Source: Candidatus Eremiobacterota bacterium | GTDB taxonomy: Bacteria > Vulcanimicrobiota > Vulcanimicrobiia > Vulcanimicrobiales > Vulcanimicrobiaceae | DNA length: 64,000 nucleotides | Reading direction: 5' to 3' | NCBI GenBank assembly: GCA_019240525.1 | Contig: JAFAYE010000001.1 | Coordinates: 2,701,300 to 2,765,299, forward strand | Part shown: positions 15,906 through 23,527 of the stretch, in pieces | How the letters are laid out: every line of letters starts with the position of its first letter | How positions within the stretch are numbered: the stretch's first letter is position 1 | The notes under the pieces: generated by a model | What the model was told of the DNA's origin: nothing | Database searches by the model: none | Seen by the model: the letters and a program-made list of their open reading frames with translations, nothing else | Program-made: the position numbers and the translations under genes

Positions 15906-16658
15906 ATGAAGTCAGCGGTTTGGGCCTTCGCCGCGCTCGTTATGCTGCCGGCTTTTGCTGCAGTTGCATTCGCCGATTCACCCGGCGGGCCGTTGCTCAT
16001 AAACAAGTCGGGGACGTATCGAGATGGGGGCGTCTGGATATATCGCACGGCGGCCGGGTTGTACAGCTTGGGTCCGGCAGTCACAGGCACTAACGAAACA
16101 CTCGTCATGCCGTCGCCGTCGCCAGAGGCGGGTGGTGCGCTCGTTGGCGTGGAGATAATAAGACATCCGTTTGACACGCTTGGCTATCCAATGCGGATTG
16201 CGCTCGTGGAAAAGCTCTTTGCAGCTTCCTATCAGATTGCCATTAACGCGAGCAGCAACGGCGATATTTGGAAGTACGAATATGGCGATCCGGTTGTGAA
16301 TGAAAGCCCCATCAACGGGAAAAGCGGAGCTGCGTTTAAGACATGGGGTCCCTTTCATGCAGATGCAGTTCCGATCGCCCAAGCGCCCGAGCCGGAGATT
16401 CAGGCTGCATTTGACTTCGCCAAAGGCGTGTTGAACTCCATTGGCAACTTGCCCTCCGTTCAAAAAAATCTGGGCAACTACGGTGTCTTGTTCGTTGATG
16501 ACGGCAGCATCGTCTGGGTTGAGTTTGGCCCACGCTTTGGTGCAGGCGAAGCCCCTCACCTCGGGTGCCAGACACAACTTGGTCGCGATATGGTGTTCGG
16601 ATATGACAAGAAACAATCTGGCGCAGGCACATCAGGCAAGTTCCTGCAGTGCTTTTAA
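15906..16658 (+). CDS. Secreted hypothetical protein
   Basis: The 250-residue product has a clear signal peptide (MKSAVWAFAALVMLPAFAAVAFA, cleavage near residue 23) and AAGGGG eight bases before the ATG. The mature chain has few cysteines (one in 'HLGCQTQLG' and one at the very end, 'FLQCF'), which could form a disulfide. I do not recognise a family. It is followed after 40 bases by a second small secreted protein. Confidence 0.6.
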   Translation: MKSAVWAFAALVMLPAFAAVAFADSPGGPLLINKSGTYRDGGVWIYRTAAGLYSLGPAVTGTNETLVMPSPSPEAGGALVGVEIIRHPFDTLGYPMRIALVEKLFAASYQIAINASSNGDIWKYEYGDPVVNESPINGKSGAAFKTWGPFHADAVPIAQAPEPEIQAAFDFAKGVLNSIGNLPSVQKNLGNYGVLFVDDGSIVWVEFGPRFGAGEAPHLGCQTQLGRDMVFGYDKKQSGAGTSGKFLQCF

Positions 16659-16698
16659 GGCTTTGTACCATTCTCGAGCCCTCGCGCAGCCGTAGTCT

Positions 16699-17061
16699 AT
16701 GACGTTCGCGGTCATGTTTGCACTGCTATTGGGCCACGCTACGGCTCCTCCGTCAGCTTCCGCCGGCGCGTGCCCACCAATGCCAGTGAGACGAATAAGA
16801 CCCACGGGTTACGACCCTGAATGGCGAGGCGCCCCTGACAAGTGGTGTACGGGCATCGCCTGCGTTAACGTTGAGGTAGTTGTCACGGTCAATCCCGATG
16901 GCACCGTGAAGAGCGCTGTGGAACGAGGCTCATGGGGAGACGAAACGGATCACGCCGTTGTGAAGGCCGCGCTGAACAGCAAATACATTCCTGCAACCAC
17001 CAACTGCAAGCCTGTCGAAGGTATTTATATTTTTCGGGAACTGCTCACGCGTATAGATTAG
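16699..17061 (+). CDS. Small secreted TonB-C-like protein
   Basis: This 120-residue protein has a short signal segment (MTFAVMFALLLGHATA) and a C-terminal domain 'VEVVVTVNPDGTVKSAVERGSWGDETDHAVVKAALNSKYIPATTNCKPVEGIYIFRELLTRI', whose pattern (V-x-V-x-x-D-G-x-V...A-x-x-A-L...Y-x-P-A...G-x-x) matches the TonB C-terminal fold. It lacks a membrane-anchored Pro-rich linker, so it is not a conventional TonB. Two cysteines ('DKWCTGIACVN') may form a disulfide. Function unknown. Confidence 0.6.
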   Translation: MTFAVMFALLLGHATAPPSASAGACPPMPVRRIRPTGYDPEWRGAPDKWCTGIACVNVEVVVTVNPDGTVKSAVERGSWGDETDHAVVKAALNSKYIPATTNCKPVEGIYIFRELLTRID

Positions 17062-17435
17062 GCTAGTTTGTCTTCCTGTGCTGCTAATAGCATCTCTCGC
17101 AGAGGCGTACGTGCACGGCCGCGAACTGCCCCCGGCTGAAAGCGCTCGCGCCATGCCTGGCGCGGCCGAAGTCCGCAGGGCCAATCAGAAAGCCCAAAGG
17201 GTCCAACCTTAAGGCTTTCATAATTGCCGCTGCGTCATGTGTGCCATATGAGGCACGTTGATCATGTTGTTGCTGACGACGAAGCCGCAGCATACGAACC
17301 GGGGAAGCCTAAAAAAATAGGACGCGGCACCCGCAGACAAGCCACCAGTCGGCGGGAGTGTTATAATATCTTCATTCTTCAACCGGCGCGCCGGTCGGCA
17401 TTCTCATCGATTAGCCATTCGACGAGGGGGTGTAC
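17062..17435 (+). other. Gene-poor gap, 374 bases
   Basis: No convincing gene is seen. Open frames here lack ribosome-binding sites and recognisable protein patterns. A TATAAT at 17362-17367 is a possible -10 box for the lipoprotein at 17436, but I see no good -35 box at the expected distance. Base composition drops locally near 17300-17410. Confidence 0.5.
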
Positions 17436-17972
17436 ATGAAAGGTCTCGTTCGTTTGCAGCATTTGGCTGTGGCCGTCGTCATGGTGACGGCAGCCTGCAG
17501 TGCGGCGCAGAACGTTTCGCCGAACGTTGGCGTCAGTTCAAACGCTCCTTTAGGAGCGAGTCATATAATTTCCAACCACGGCGGCAAGTTTAGCGCCGCG
17601 TACACCGGGACGTATAGCAAGTCTGGAGACTGTTCTGCTGAGGCTTTCTTTGATTATGAAGGCAATGGAAACGCAAAGTTCTTGCACTCGAGCAGCGAGC
17701 AGCTTTCGCTGACTTGGTATTGCTTCAGTCCGAATGTGATCGGCTCAGCGACCTTGACGAGCGTTCGACATCCGGGCGATAGCATAACGGCGAAGGTCAG
17801 TAGTACGGATTTTAAATCTCCTTGCTACGGCTTCACCATGTCGTTCATGGTCACCGGTGGCACCGGTCGATTTCAGCATGCTTCGGGTAGCGGCACCATG
17901 GTTGTGAAGAGGCTAGGCAGGAAATGCATTTACTCGTACAGCGACAAATGGAGCGGAACGCTGAAGTTTTAA
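17436..17972 (+). CDS. Lipoprotein of unknown function
   Basis: I start at ATG 17436, five bases after GAGGGGG. The 178-residue product has the lipobox VTAAC (Cys22). The mature part, with 'FSAAYTGTYSKSGDCSAEAFFDYEGNGNAKFLHSSSEQ' and 'FMVTGGTGRFQHASGSGTMVVKRLG', looks like a small beta-barrel; the 'GGTGRFxxASGSG' turn is common in proteins of allene-oxide-cyclase-like or dirigent-like fold. Three or four internal cysteines could form disulfides. No function can be assigned. A tRNA-Val gene follows on the opposite strand. Confidence 0.6.
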   Translation: MKGLVRLQHLAVAVVMVTAACSAAQNVSPNVGVSSNAPLGASHIISNHGGKFSAAYTGTYSKSGDCSAEAFFDYEGNGNAKFLHSSSEQLSLTWYCFSPNVIGSATLTSVRHPGDSITAKVSSTDFKSPCYGFTMSFMVTGGTGRFQHASGSGTMVVKRLGRKCIYSYSDKWSGTLKF

Positions 17973-18007
17973 CGGAGCGTCAAACCCCTGGCCTAACGAC
18001 GTGAAAA

Positions 18008-18082
18008 TGGTGGGCGGTACATGGATTGAACATGTGACCTCTTCCGTGTCAAGGAAGCGCTCTCCCACTGAGCTAACCGCCC
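18008..18082 (-). tRNA. tRNA-Val(GAC)
   Basis: Reading the minus strand gives a 75-base cloverleaf beginning GGGCGGTTAGCTCAG with a seven-pair acceptor stem (GGGCGGT/ACCGCCC). The anticodon loop is TTGACAC, so the anticodon is GAC (Val). The CCA end is encoded (18008-18010). Confidence 0.95.
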
Positions 18083-18143
18083 GTGTCAACGAAGCCGGCA
18101 ACAACTTCGAAATTCTCGCCGTTGAACCTTCATACCGGTGCGT

Positions 18144-18172
18144 TTGACAAGCCTCCTTCGCCGTGGTAAGGT
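18144..18172 (+). promoter_or_regulatory. Sigma70-type promoter of the leader-peptide unit
   Basis: A perfect TTGACA (18144-18149) and TAAGGT (18167-18172) are 17 bases apart. Transcription would start near 18179, about 30 bases ahead of the leader ATG, with the AGGAGG ribosome-binding site in between. Confidence 0.65.
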
Positions 18173-18207
18173 TGCGGCTATTCACTCGCTCGTCAATAGG
18201 AGGCACG

Positions 18208-18288
18208 ATGAATAATTTGCGTCAGTTCACCTCCGCCGCGCCGCAAAACGGTGTCGGTTCGACGTGGCTTTGGCCTTTGTCTTTCTAA
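18208..18288 (+). CDS. 26-residue peptide, candidate leader peptide
   Basis: A perfect AGGAGG (18198-18203), four bases before ATG 18208, opens a 26-codon frame starting MNNLRQFTSA and ending TWLWPLSF. The two Trp codons (18265-18267 and 18271-18273) lie near the end. Five bases after the stop is a small hairpin (18294-18299 with 18303-18308) and then an intrinsic terminator at 18322. Promoter, short leader, near-terminal Trp codons and terminator are the layout of an amino-acid attenuator; a free-standing small peptide gene is the alternative. No trp gene follows: the next gene is a 65-residue protein of unknown role at 18388. Confidence 0.55.
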   Translation: MNNLRQFTSAAPQNGVGSTWLWPLSF

Positions 18289-18321
18289 AGCGGGCTCGCA
18301 TAGCGAGCGATTCGAGAGACG

Positions 18322-18356
18322 AGGCCTCCGCGATCGAAACGGGGGCCTTTTTATTT
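18322..18356 (+). terminator. Intrinsic terminator / candidate attenuator
   Basis: AGGCCTCCG (18322-18330) pairs with CGGGGGCCT (18340-18348) over nine pairs, one of them T-G, with a nine-base loop, followed by TTTTATTT. The AGGCC of its 5' arm could alternatively pair with GGCCT at 18272-18276, inside the second Trp and Pro codons of the leader frame. Confidence 0.75.
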
Positions 18357-18387
18357 CCGCTCAAACTTAATCACAACGAGGTGAATC

Positions 18388-18585
18388 GTGGAACTTTGGC
18401 TCGAGGCCGAAATTCGGATTCGCCGTGAAGATGCGCTCGAAAGCGCTCGCCGCAGACGGCTCTTGGGCCGCGACGCCGGCGGACGTAGTCGAACGGTTCG
18501 CATCGGAATCGCCAATAGTGCGCAGGCGATCAGCGATGCACTGGCTGCGGTGGCGCGCAGCTTGCGAAACGGCGAAGCCGCATGA
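18388..18585 (+). CDS. Small basic protein downstream of the attenuator
   Basis: A GTG start at 18388 is five bases after GAGGT. The 65-residue product begins MELWLEAEIRIRREDALESA, is rich in Arg and Ala, and is predicted largely helical, with no signal peptide and no recognised domain. It ends five bases before the convergent TPR gene. Its position behind the leader-peptide terminator suggests expression by readthrough. Whether it is a true gene is uncertain, but the ribosome-binding site and context support it. Confidence 0.45.
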   Translation: MELWLEAEIRIRREDALESARRRRLLGRDAGGRSRTVRIGIANSAQAISDALAAVARSLRNGEAA

Positions 18586-18589
18586 TCGG

Positions 18590-20125
18590 CTACGGAAGGG
18601 CGTCGGCAGCGTTTGTGTCGGCGCCCTTCCACGTTTGTGCGAACGAGTCATCGCTCGCCGTGGCTTGGGCGCGCCTGCCCGATGCGCTCAACGCGCGTGC
18701 AAGGCCGTAAAGCGCCCGCGGGTCGTTGGGATACGCGGCAAGAGCCGCGGTAAATGCCTCGATCGCGCTCCCTGCATCTCCGTGTTCGAGCCGAATTGTT
18801 CCCAGTGCTTCATCCGCGGGAATCAGCGGGATGAGTTCGCCGCTGAAATTTGCCCGCTGATTCGCACGGCTCGCATCGATCCAGGCTTCGGCCTCGGCTT
18901 CGTGTCCGCGGGCTTCGGCAAGCTCCGCGAGCAGCAGCGCGGGCATATATCCGTCCGTCGTCTTGTCGCTGCGAAGTCTCGCCGCCATCGTTTCGGCCTC
19001 ACCGATGCGGCCTAAGTGCAAAGCCGCCAAGCCGCGAACGCTCAAAGCGGAAAATTCGTCGTTGCTTGCGGCATATGCGGCTTCATAGCGTCCGAAGCGC
19101 AGCGCGGTAATCGCATCGAAATTCGTCCCGAAGGCGACGCTCATGCGCTGACTCCAGCGCTGCGCCTGCGTGTAGTTTCCCAGCATCATTGCAGCCGAAT
19201 AGCCGACCGCGACGTCGTGCTTCGCATAGTGCTGAACGTGGGCTGACGTGGCATCGGCCGCGGTGAGCTGCGCCATCAGTTGGTACGCGCGCTCGCTGGA
19301 GTTGAGCGCGCGGGCATAGTTTCCGGTCTCAATCCAATAGTGCGCCGGCATGTGGGCCAAGTGCTCGGCTTCTGCACTCCACGCTTCTGCGTCGAGCCGT
19401 TCCGCGCATGGGCGTGCCGGCGCACGATTGGGCGCGAGATCGTAGAGATGGATGCAAAGGTGATTCGCCATAACGTTTTGCGCATCGTCGCTAAGCACGC
19501 CTTCGATCAATCGGAGCGCTTGCTGCGTCTCGTCACTCGCCGGTGCTTCCGCATTCCATTCTAGTCCGCCATGCTCCATGAGCGCTTCTGCCGCGAGCAA
19601 CTCGGCGTTTTCATCGCGCGAGGTTTGCGCAAACGCAAGCATGGCGTGTCGGTACGCGGCGTCGTCACGCGTATGGTCCGCGAACGTGCCCTGATAGCGC
19701 AATGCCATGATTTCGATGAAGCGCCGTTCTAGCGGCGATGCGGTTCGGGCGCTCGCCGACGCTTTGCGGATCGCCACTGCGGCGACGGCGAAGCGGTCTT
19801 CGGCAACCGGTGTGTTCAAATCAGGCCCTTGCGCGAGCGCGATTCCCCAGAACGCCATGGCTAGCTGCGGATCGAACGCTGCGGCTTGGGCAAAACTGCG
19901 CTGTGCGTCGTCGCCGTCGTACGCATAATAAAGGAAAAGGCCGCGATCGAACGCTGCTTGGGCTTGCGAAACGCTTGTCGTTACCTCCAGGTGCACCGGC
20001 CTCGTCGGCGGCGTCGCGGCAAGGACGACTGCGAGCAGAAGCACGTGGGGCTTTTTCAACCGTTGCCGCGTCGGTTCCGCGCTGGACAGCCCTTCCGCTG
20101 TAGGGTACGATACCGTTTTGTCCAA
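18590..20125 (-). CDS. Exported TPR-repeat protein
   Basis: The 511-residue product starts at TTG 20125 (no ATG is available; the ribosome-binding site is weak). A hydrophobic segment at residues 26-40 (HVLLLAVVLAATPP) is a likely signal or anchor. From about residue 50 on there are helical repeats with TPR character ('AAFDRGLFLYYAYDGDDAQRSFAQAAAFDPQLAMAFWGIALAQ', 'GDAGSAIEAFTAALAAYPNDPRALYGLARALSASGR'). The region 'HLCIHLYDLAPNRAPARPCAERLDAEAW...HMPAHYWIETGNYARALNSSERA' is typical of a group of uncharacterised TPR proteins in soil bacteria. It probably scaffolds protein contacts outside the cytoplasm. Its 5' end lies just upstream of the divergent tRNA cluster. Confidence 0.75.
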   Translation of the reverse strand: MDKTVSYPTAEGLSSAEPTRQRLKKPHVLLLAVVLAATPPTRPVHLEVTTSVSQAQAAFDRGLFLYYAYDGDDAQRSFAQAAAFDPQLAMAFWGIALAQGPDLNTPVAEDRFAVAAVAIRKASASARTASPLERRFIEIMALRYQGTFADHTRDDAAYRHAMLAFAQTSRDENAELLAAEALMEHGGLEWNAEAPASDETQQALRLIEGVLSDDAQNVMANHLCIHLYDLAPNRAPARPCAERLDAEAWSAEAEHLAHMPAHYWIETGNYARALNSSERAYQLMAQLTAADATSAHVQHYAKHDVAVGYSAAMMLGNYTQAQRWSQRMSVAFGTNFDAITALRFGRYEAAYAASNDEFSALSVRGLAALHLGRIGEAETMAARLRSDKTTDGYMPALLLAELAEARGHEAEAEAWIDASRANQRANFSGELIPLIPADEALGTIRLEHGDAGSAIEAFTAALAAYPNDPRALYGLARALSASGRRAQATASDDSFAQTWKGADTNAADALP

Positions 20126-20142
20126 GGATCCGACACCGGTTT

Positions 20143-20217
20143 GGGCGCGTAGCTCAGCGGGAGAGCATCCGCTTCACACGCGGGCGGTCGCTGGTTCGAT
20201 TCCAGCCGTGCCCACCA
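20143..20217 (+). tRNA. tRNA-Val(CAC)
   Basis: The 75-base cloverleaf begins GGGCGCGTAGCTCAG; the acceptor stem has one G-T pair. The anticodon loop TTCACAC gives CAC (Val). CCA is encoded. It is the first of three tandem tRNA genes. Confidence 0.93.
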
Positions 20218-20239
20218 TTGATCGGCGGTTGGCGGCCTT

Positions 20240-20316
20240 GGCGCTGTAGCTCAGTTGGTTAGAGCGTCGCCCTGTCACGGCGAAGGTCGTGGGTTCGAGC
20301 CCCATCAGCGTCGCCA
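20240..20316 (+). tRNA. tRNA-Asp(GTC)
   Basis: The 77-base cloverleaf begins GGCGCTGTAGCTCAGTTGG; the anticodon loop CTGTCAC gives GTC (Asp). The discriminator is G and CCA is encoded. Confidence 0.95.
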
Positions 20317-20360
20317 GCTTCGGTCGAGCGCATCGGCGACGGTGCGCTCGACATCGTCGA

Positions 20361-20433
20361 GCCAAGGTAGCTCAGTCGGTAGAGCACGCGCCTGAAAAGC
20401 GCGGTGTCGCCAGTTCGATTCTGGCCCTTGGCA
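20361..20433 (+). tRNA. tRNA-Phe(GAA)
   Basis: The 73-base cloverleaf begins GCCAAGGTAGCTCAG with acceptor stem GCCAAGG/CCTTGGC. The anticodon loop CTGAAAA gives GAA (Phe). Unlike its neighbours it has no encoded CCA (the next bases are CGC), so the end must be added enzymatically. Confidence 0.94.
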
Positions 20434-20446
20434 CGCTCTGCGCAAG

Positions 20447-20473
20447 GAGGTCTCGCCGGCGCGGCGAGACCTC
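20447..20473. terminator. Perfect 12-bp hairpin between convergent transcripts
   Basis: GAGGTCTCGCCG (20447-20458) pairs exactly with CGGCGAGACCTC (20462-20473) around the loop GCG. It lies between the tRNA-Phe gene and the convergent dienelactone hydrolase gene. There is no T run on either side, so it may act as a weak bidirectional terminator or a 3'-end stabiliser. Confidence 0.55.
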
Positions 20474-20490
20474 GCGCGGCATCGCGGCAG

Positions 20491-21177
20491 CTAGTCGCGC
20501 AACGTGCGATCGAAGAACTCCACCGTGCGCCGCCACGCCGCTTCAGCGGCTTCCCGATCGTAATGTCCCAGGCCGGCGTCGCCGGGCTCCCCGGTATTGT
20601 AGAATCCGTGCTCCGCGTCGTAGGAGTAGAACTCGGGCTGCTTTTCCGCGGCCTTGAGCTTGCGCTCGATTTCGGCAACGGTCTGCGGCGTGGCGAAAGT
20701 ATCTTGACGTGCCCAGTGGCCTTGAATCGGAACGGAGATCTTGGCGGGGTCCCCGGTTTCGGGCGGCGGAGCGCCATACCACGTGCTCACGGCATCGAAA
20801 GAATTGCCGTGCATAACGCTCAGCATCGCCAGCGCGCCGCCCATGCAGAAGCCCATCACGCCCACTCGCCGTGCCCCTCGCTCGCGCAAATAACGCGATG
20901 CGCCGACCACGTCCTGAGTTGCCGCGTCGCCAAAATCCAGCCCTTCCATCAAATGATTCGCCTCATTGCCTACGGCGGCCGTGCGTCCACGAAACAAATC
21001 GGGAACGAGAACGTTGAAATTGTGCGACGCGAGCCGGTCGGCGGTTGCCTTGAAGCGCTCGTCCACTCCCCACCATTCTTCAATGAGGACGATTCCGGGA
21101 GCGTTCGCCGCGGCTTCTGCGTAATATCCGGGCGCATTCTGGCCGTCCGGACGCGTAAACTCGACCATCGAACCCAT
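20491..21177 (-). CDS. Dienelactone hydrolase-family protein
   Basis: The 228-residue product is an alpha/beta hydrolase of the DLH family. The nucleophile is Cys in 'GVMGFCMGG', the acid is Asp in 'GHWARQD' and the base His in 'YDAEHGFYN', the Cys-Asp-His triad of the family. 'GIVLIEEWWGVDERFKATADRLASHNFNVLVPDLFRG' is the usual N-terminal pattern. I choose ATG 21177, which shares its A with the TGA stop of the upstream DUF5069 gene (TGATG), indicating coupling. The natural substrate is probably a lactone or ester; no aromatic-degradation genes adjoin it. Confidence 0.85.
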   Translation of the reverse strand: MGSMVEFTRPDGQNAPGYYAEAAANAPGIVLIEEWWGVDERFKATADRLASHNFNVLVPDLFRGRTAAVGNEANHLMEGLDFGDAATQDVVGASRYLRERGARRVGVMGFCMGGALAMLSVMHGNSFDAVSTWYGAPPPETGDPAKISVPIQGHWARQDTFATPQTVAEIERKLKAAEKQPEFYSYDAEHGFYNTGEPGDAGLGHYDREAAEAAWRRTVEFFDRTLRD

Positions 21178-21536
21178 CAGCGATGCTCGACGACGCCGGT
21201 CTCTTCGGCATCTTGTCGATCCAGATTCTCGGTTCGCTCGTTTGTGAGCCATTCGTTGGCGGCGCGAATGTCTTCGGGGCGAACGCGTTCGCGCAGCCAC
21301 GCATAGAGGGCCTCATCGGTAGGATGACGGCGCAGCGCATCGTCGAATTCGTCAACGGTGATGCGCCAGCGTTCCATCATGCCTTGGTCCATCGGGCACG
21401 GATAAATGTAGTCGTGTATGGTTCCGGCGGCGGCGGCGCGCCCTTTGTCGGATGCGCGAAGCAGCCATAACGCGTCTCCAATCGCTTCACGCCCTCGGCG
21501 CGGAAAGGTCTCTCCATCGCGAAAATCAGTCGGCAT
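21177..21536 (-). CDS. DUF5069-domain protein
   Basis: The 119-residue product starts at ATG 21536 (MPTDFRDGETFPRRGREAIG). It has 'FPRRGREAIGDALWLLRASDKGRAAAAGTIHDYIYPCPMDQGMMERW', closely following the DUF5069 signature (Y-x-Y-P-C-P-M-D). The family is of unknown function and is known mainly from Acidobacteria, Verrucomicrobia and relatives. It is coupled to the dienelactone hydrolase gene through a TGATG overlap, so the two may act together. Confidence 0.8.
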   Translation of the reverse strand: MPTDFRDGETFPRRGREAIGDALWLLRASDKGRAAAAGTIHDYIYPCPMDQGMMERWRITVDEFDDALRRHPTDEALYAWLRERVRPEDIRAANEWLTNERTENLDRQDAEETGVVEHR

Positions 21537-21598
21537 GCACCGTATAATGCCGCTCACCCTCAGCGGGTTGCGACCTCGAGCCAGCGAACGCTGGCTTC

Positions 21599-22309
21599 GT
21601 GAGCGAACAACAATCGCCGCCGGACTCGACCTTACCGCGACACGAGGCGCGATGGCATGCGTCGATAGCGGTTCTGGGAGCAATGCTGCTCTACGTCACA
21701 CTCCCCCCGCGGCTGACGATCGGCCCAACCTGGGTGGCGCCCGCGCTTGTCCTGGCCATGCTTATTCCGCTCTCGATTTTTGCGCCGCACCGTCACATCG
21801 AAACGCGTCGTTCGCGGTTTGCGAGCATCACCTTGATCGCCATCGTGAACTTTTTCAATCTTGCCTCGGTCTTGCTGCTCGTTGCCTCGTTCTTTCGCCC
21901 CGAACGAGGCGCGTTGCATCAGCCGGGATTCCTACTGCGAACCGGTTCGCAAATTTGGTTCACCAACATTCTCGTCTTTGCGCTCTGGTACTGGGAGCTG
22001 GATAGCGACGGTCCGGATGCGCGCGCCCACGTGGCCGCGGCAACGGATTTCCAGAACGCCGATTTTCTCTTTCCGCAGATGCAGATGACCATCGCCGGCG
22101 GCGGCGTGAAATCGAACTGTATCGATCCGCTCTGGAAGCCGCAATTCTTCGACTATTTTTATCTCGCGTTCACGACCGCGACGGCGTTCAGTCCGTGCGA
22201 CGTCCTGCCGCTGAGCCGCTGGGCAAAAGCGCTCATGACCGCCCAAGCGCTGATCTCGCTCATCACGATCGCGATCGTTTTGGCTCGCGCCATCAGCCTG
22301 ATATCGTAG
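21599..22309 (+). CDS. Polytopic membrane protein of unknown function
   Basis: The 236-residue product starts at GTG 21599. It has about five membrane segments: residues 20-36, 43-62, 75-98, 118-132 and 210-235. The part 'FFDYFYLAFTTATAFSPCDVLPLSRWAKALMTAQALISLITIAIVLARAISLI' resembles the pore-proximal region of DUF1345-type and two-TM ion-channel-like proteins. No selectivity filter is evident, so a channel role is only a possibility. It is divergent from the DUF5069 gene, with 62 bases between them. Confidence 0.65.
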   Translation: MSEQQSPPDSTLPRHEARWHASIAVLGAMLLYVTLPPRLTIGPTWVAPALVLAMLIPLSIFAPHRHIETRRSRFASITLIAIVNFFNLASVLLLVASFFRPERGALHQPGFLLRTGSQIWFTNILVFALWYWELDSDGPDARAHVAAATDFQNADFLFPQMQMTIAGGGVKSNCIDPLWKPQFFDYFYLAFTTATAFSPCDVLPLSRWAKALMTAQALISLITIAIVLARAISLIS

Positions 22310-22392
22310 TCGTCGGGCTCCCCAACCGAGCGCACGAATTCGGTGTTGTAGGATGGGGTATGGATCTACGCGAACCCGGAGCCTCGCATTGG

Positions 22393-22466
22393 GCGGGTAT
22401 GATGTAATGGCAGCCTGCGACCTTCCCAAGGTTGATGCGTGGGTTCGATTCCCACTACCCGCTCCA
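22393..22466 (+). tRNA. tRNA-Gly(CCC)
   Basis: The 74-base cloverleaf begins GCGGGTATGATGTAATGG with acceptor stem GCGGGTA/TACCCGC. The anticodon loop TTCCCAA gives CCC (Gly). CCA is encoded. Confidence 0.92.
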
Positions 22467-22486
22467 GCGAGAACGTCTCGCGTTTT
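22467..22486 (+). terminator. Short hairpin with T run between two tRNA genes
   Basis: GCGAGA (22467-22472) pairs with TCTCGC (22476-22481) and is followed by GTTTT. It abuts the CCA end of tRNA-Gly and could be a weak terminator or a processing signal. Confidence 0.4.
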
Positions 22487-22488
22487 AA

Positions 22489-22563
22489 GGCGACGTAGCC
22501 AAGTGGTAAGGCAGGGCTCTGCAAAAGCCCCATTCGGCAGTTCAAATCTGCCCGTCGCCTCCA
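22489..22563 (+). tRNA. tRNA-Cys(GCA)
   Basis: The 75-base cloverleaf begins GGCGACGTAGCCAAG with acceptor stem GGCGACG/CGTCGCC. The anticodon loop CTGCAAA gives GCA (Cys). CCA is encoded. The panE start codon lies only 13 bases downstream. Confidence 0.95.
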
Positions 22564-22576
22564 ACACCTTCGCGTG

Positions 22577-23527
22577 ATGCGCATCGGCGTCGTCGGTGCG
22601 GGCGCCATCGGCGGATTCCTGGCAGCGGCGCTCGCTCGCGCCGGAGCTCACGTGTCGGTCGTGGCCCGCGGCGCGCACCTCGAAGCGATCGCGCGCGAGG
22701 GCCTGCGCGTAACCAGCGACCTGGGTGATTTCAACGCGCAGGTCGAGGCCGCCGACGATGTGCGGCGGCTCGGCGAAGTGGACGTGCTGCTGCTCACGTT
22801 TAAGGCCCATCAGTGGCCGGGTGTTCGCTCGCAGCTCGCACGATTTGCGGCAACCGACGTTTCGGTTGTTACACTCCAAAACGGGTTGCCGTTTTGGTAC
22901 GTTCGCGAGCCACCGCTGCAGAGCGTCGATCCCGGTGGCGCAATCGGACGCCTCTTCGACGACGATCGTATCGTCGGCGCCGTCGTACACGTCTCGGGCA
23001 CAATACTCGCTCCCGGGGTCGTTAAGCAGAGCGGCGGCCTGCGATACGTACTCGGCGCGCCCGGCGGCGGCGACAGCGACCGGGTGAAGAACCTTGCGCG
23101 GCTCTTCCGCAGCGCCGGACTTGCGCCCGAGATCGACCGCAACATTCGCGCGACCGTTTGGCTCAAGCTGGTCAACAATGCGGGACTCAATCCGGCGAGC
23201 GTCCTTTATCGGATGACGATCAAACCAATGCTCGCGGATTCGGGCGTGCGTGCGCACGTTCACGAACTCATGACCGAAGCGATGTGCGTTGGTGAGGCCA
23301 TGGGTGTTGTTTCCGGCGTTGCCGTGGACGAACGCATCGCCTACGCGGCGCGCCTGGCGGACGTGAAAACGTCGATGCTGCAAGATTACGAACACGGTCG
23401 TTCGCTCGAGCTCGAGCCGATTTTGGGCGCCGTTATCGAGCTTGGCGAACGTCACGGCGTCGCCGTTCCCCGGCTTCGCGAGGCGTACCGACGCTTGTCG
23501 CGCGTTCCGTCGGCATCGCTGCGGTGA
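22577..23527 (+). CDS. panE: 2-dehydropantoate 2-reductase (ketopantoate reductase)
   Basis: The enzyme reduces ketopantoate to pantoate with NADPH in pantothenate and CoA synthesis. The product is 316 residues from ATG 22577; an adjoining GTG 22574 is possible. It begins MRIGVVGAGAIGGFLAAALA, the dinucleotide-binding loop. 'VTLQNGLPF' and the C-terminal ApbA_C domain ('TVWLKLVNNAGLNPASVLYRMT', with the catalytic Lys in W-x-K, then 'TSMLQDYEHGRSLELEPILGAV') are all present. It overlaps recG by four bases (GTGA). Several family members act on other 2-keto acids, but the signatures here are standard; coaD, later in the same pathway, is 8 kb downstream. Confidence 0.85.
   Translation: MRIGVVGAGAIGGFLAAALARAGAHVSVVARGAHLEAIAREGLRVTSDLGDFNAQVEAADDVRRLGEVDVLLLTFKAHQWPGVRSQLARFAATDVSVVTLQNGLPFWYVREPPLQSVDPGGAIGRLFDDDRIVGAVVHVSGTILAPGVVKQSGGLRYVLGAPGGGDSDRVKNLARLFRSAGLAPEIDRNIRATVWLKLVNNAGLNPASVLYRMTIKPMLADSGVRAHVHELMTEAMCVGEAMGVVSGVAVDERIAYAARLADVKTSMLQDYEHGRSLELEPILGAVIELGERHGVAVPRLREAYRRLSRVPSASLR

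Noticed and set aside
17084-17293. A minus-strand 69-residue frame in the gap before 17436
   Set aside because: No ribosome-binding site or recognisable pattern; composition is compatible with non-coding sequence.
18208-18585. A tryptophan biosynthesis operon behind the leader peptide
   Set aside because: No trp gene is present downstream; the next gene is a 65-residue unknown and then a convergent gene, so only the attenuator-like layout is reported.
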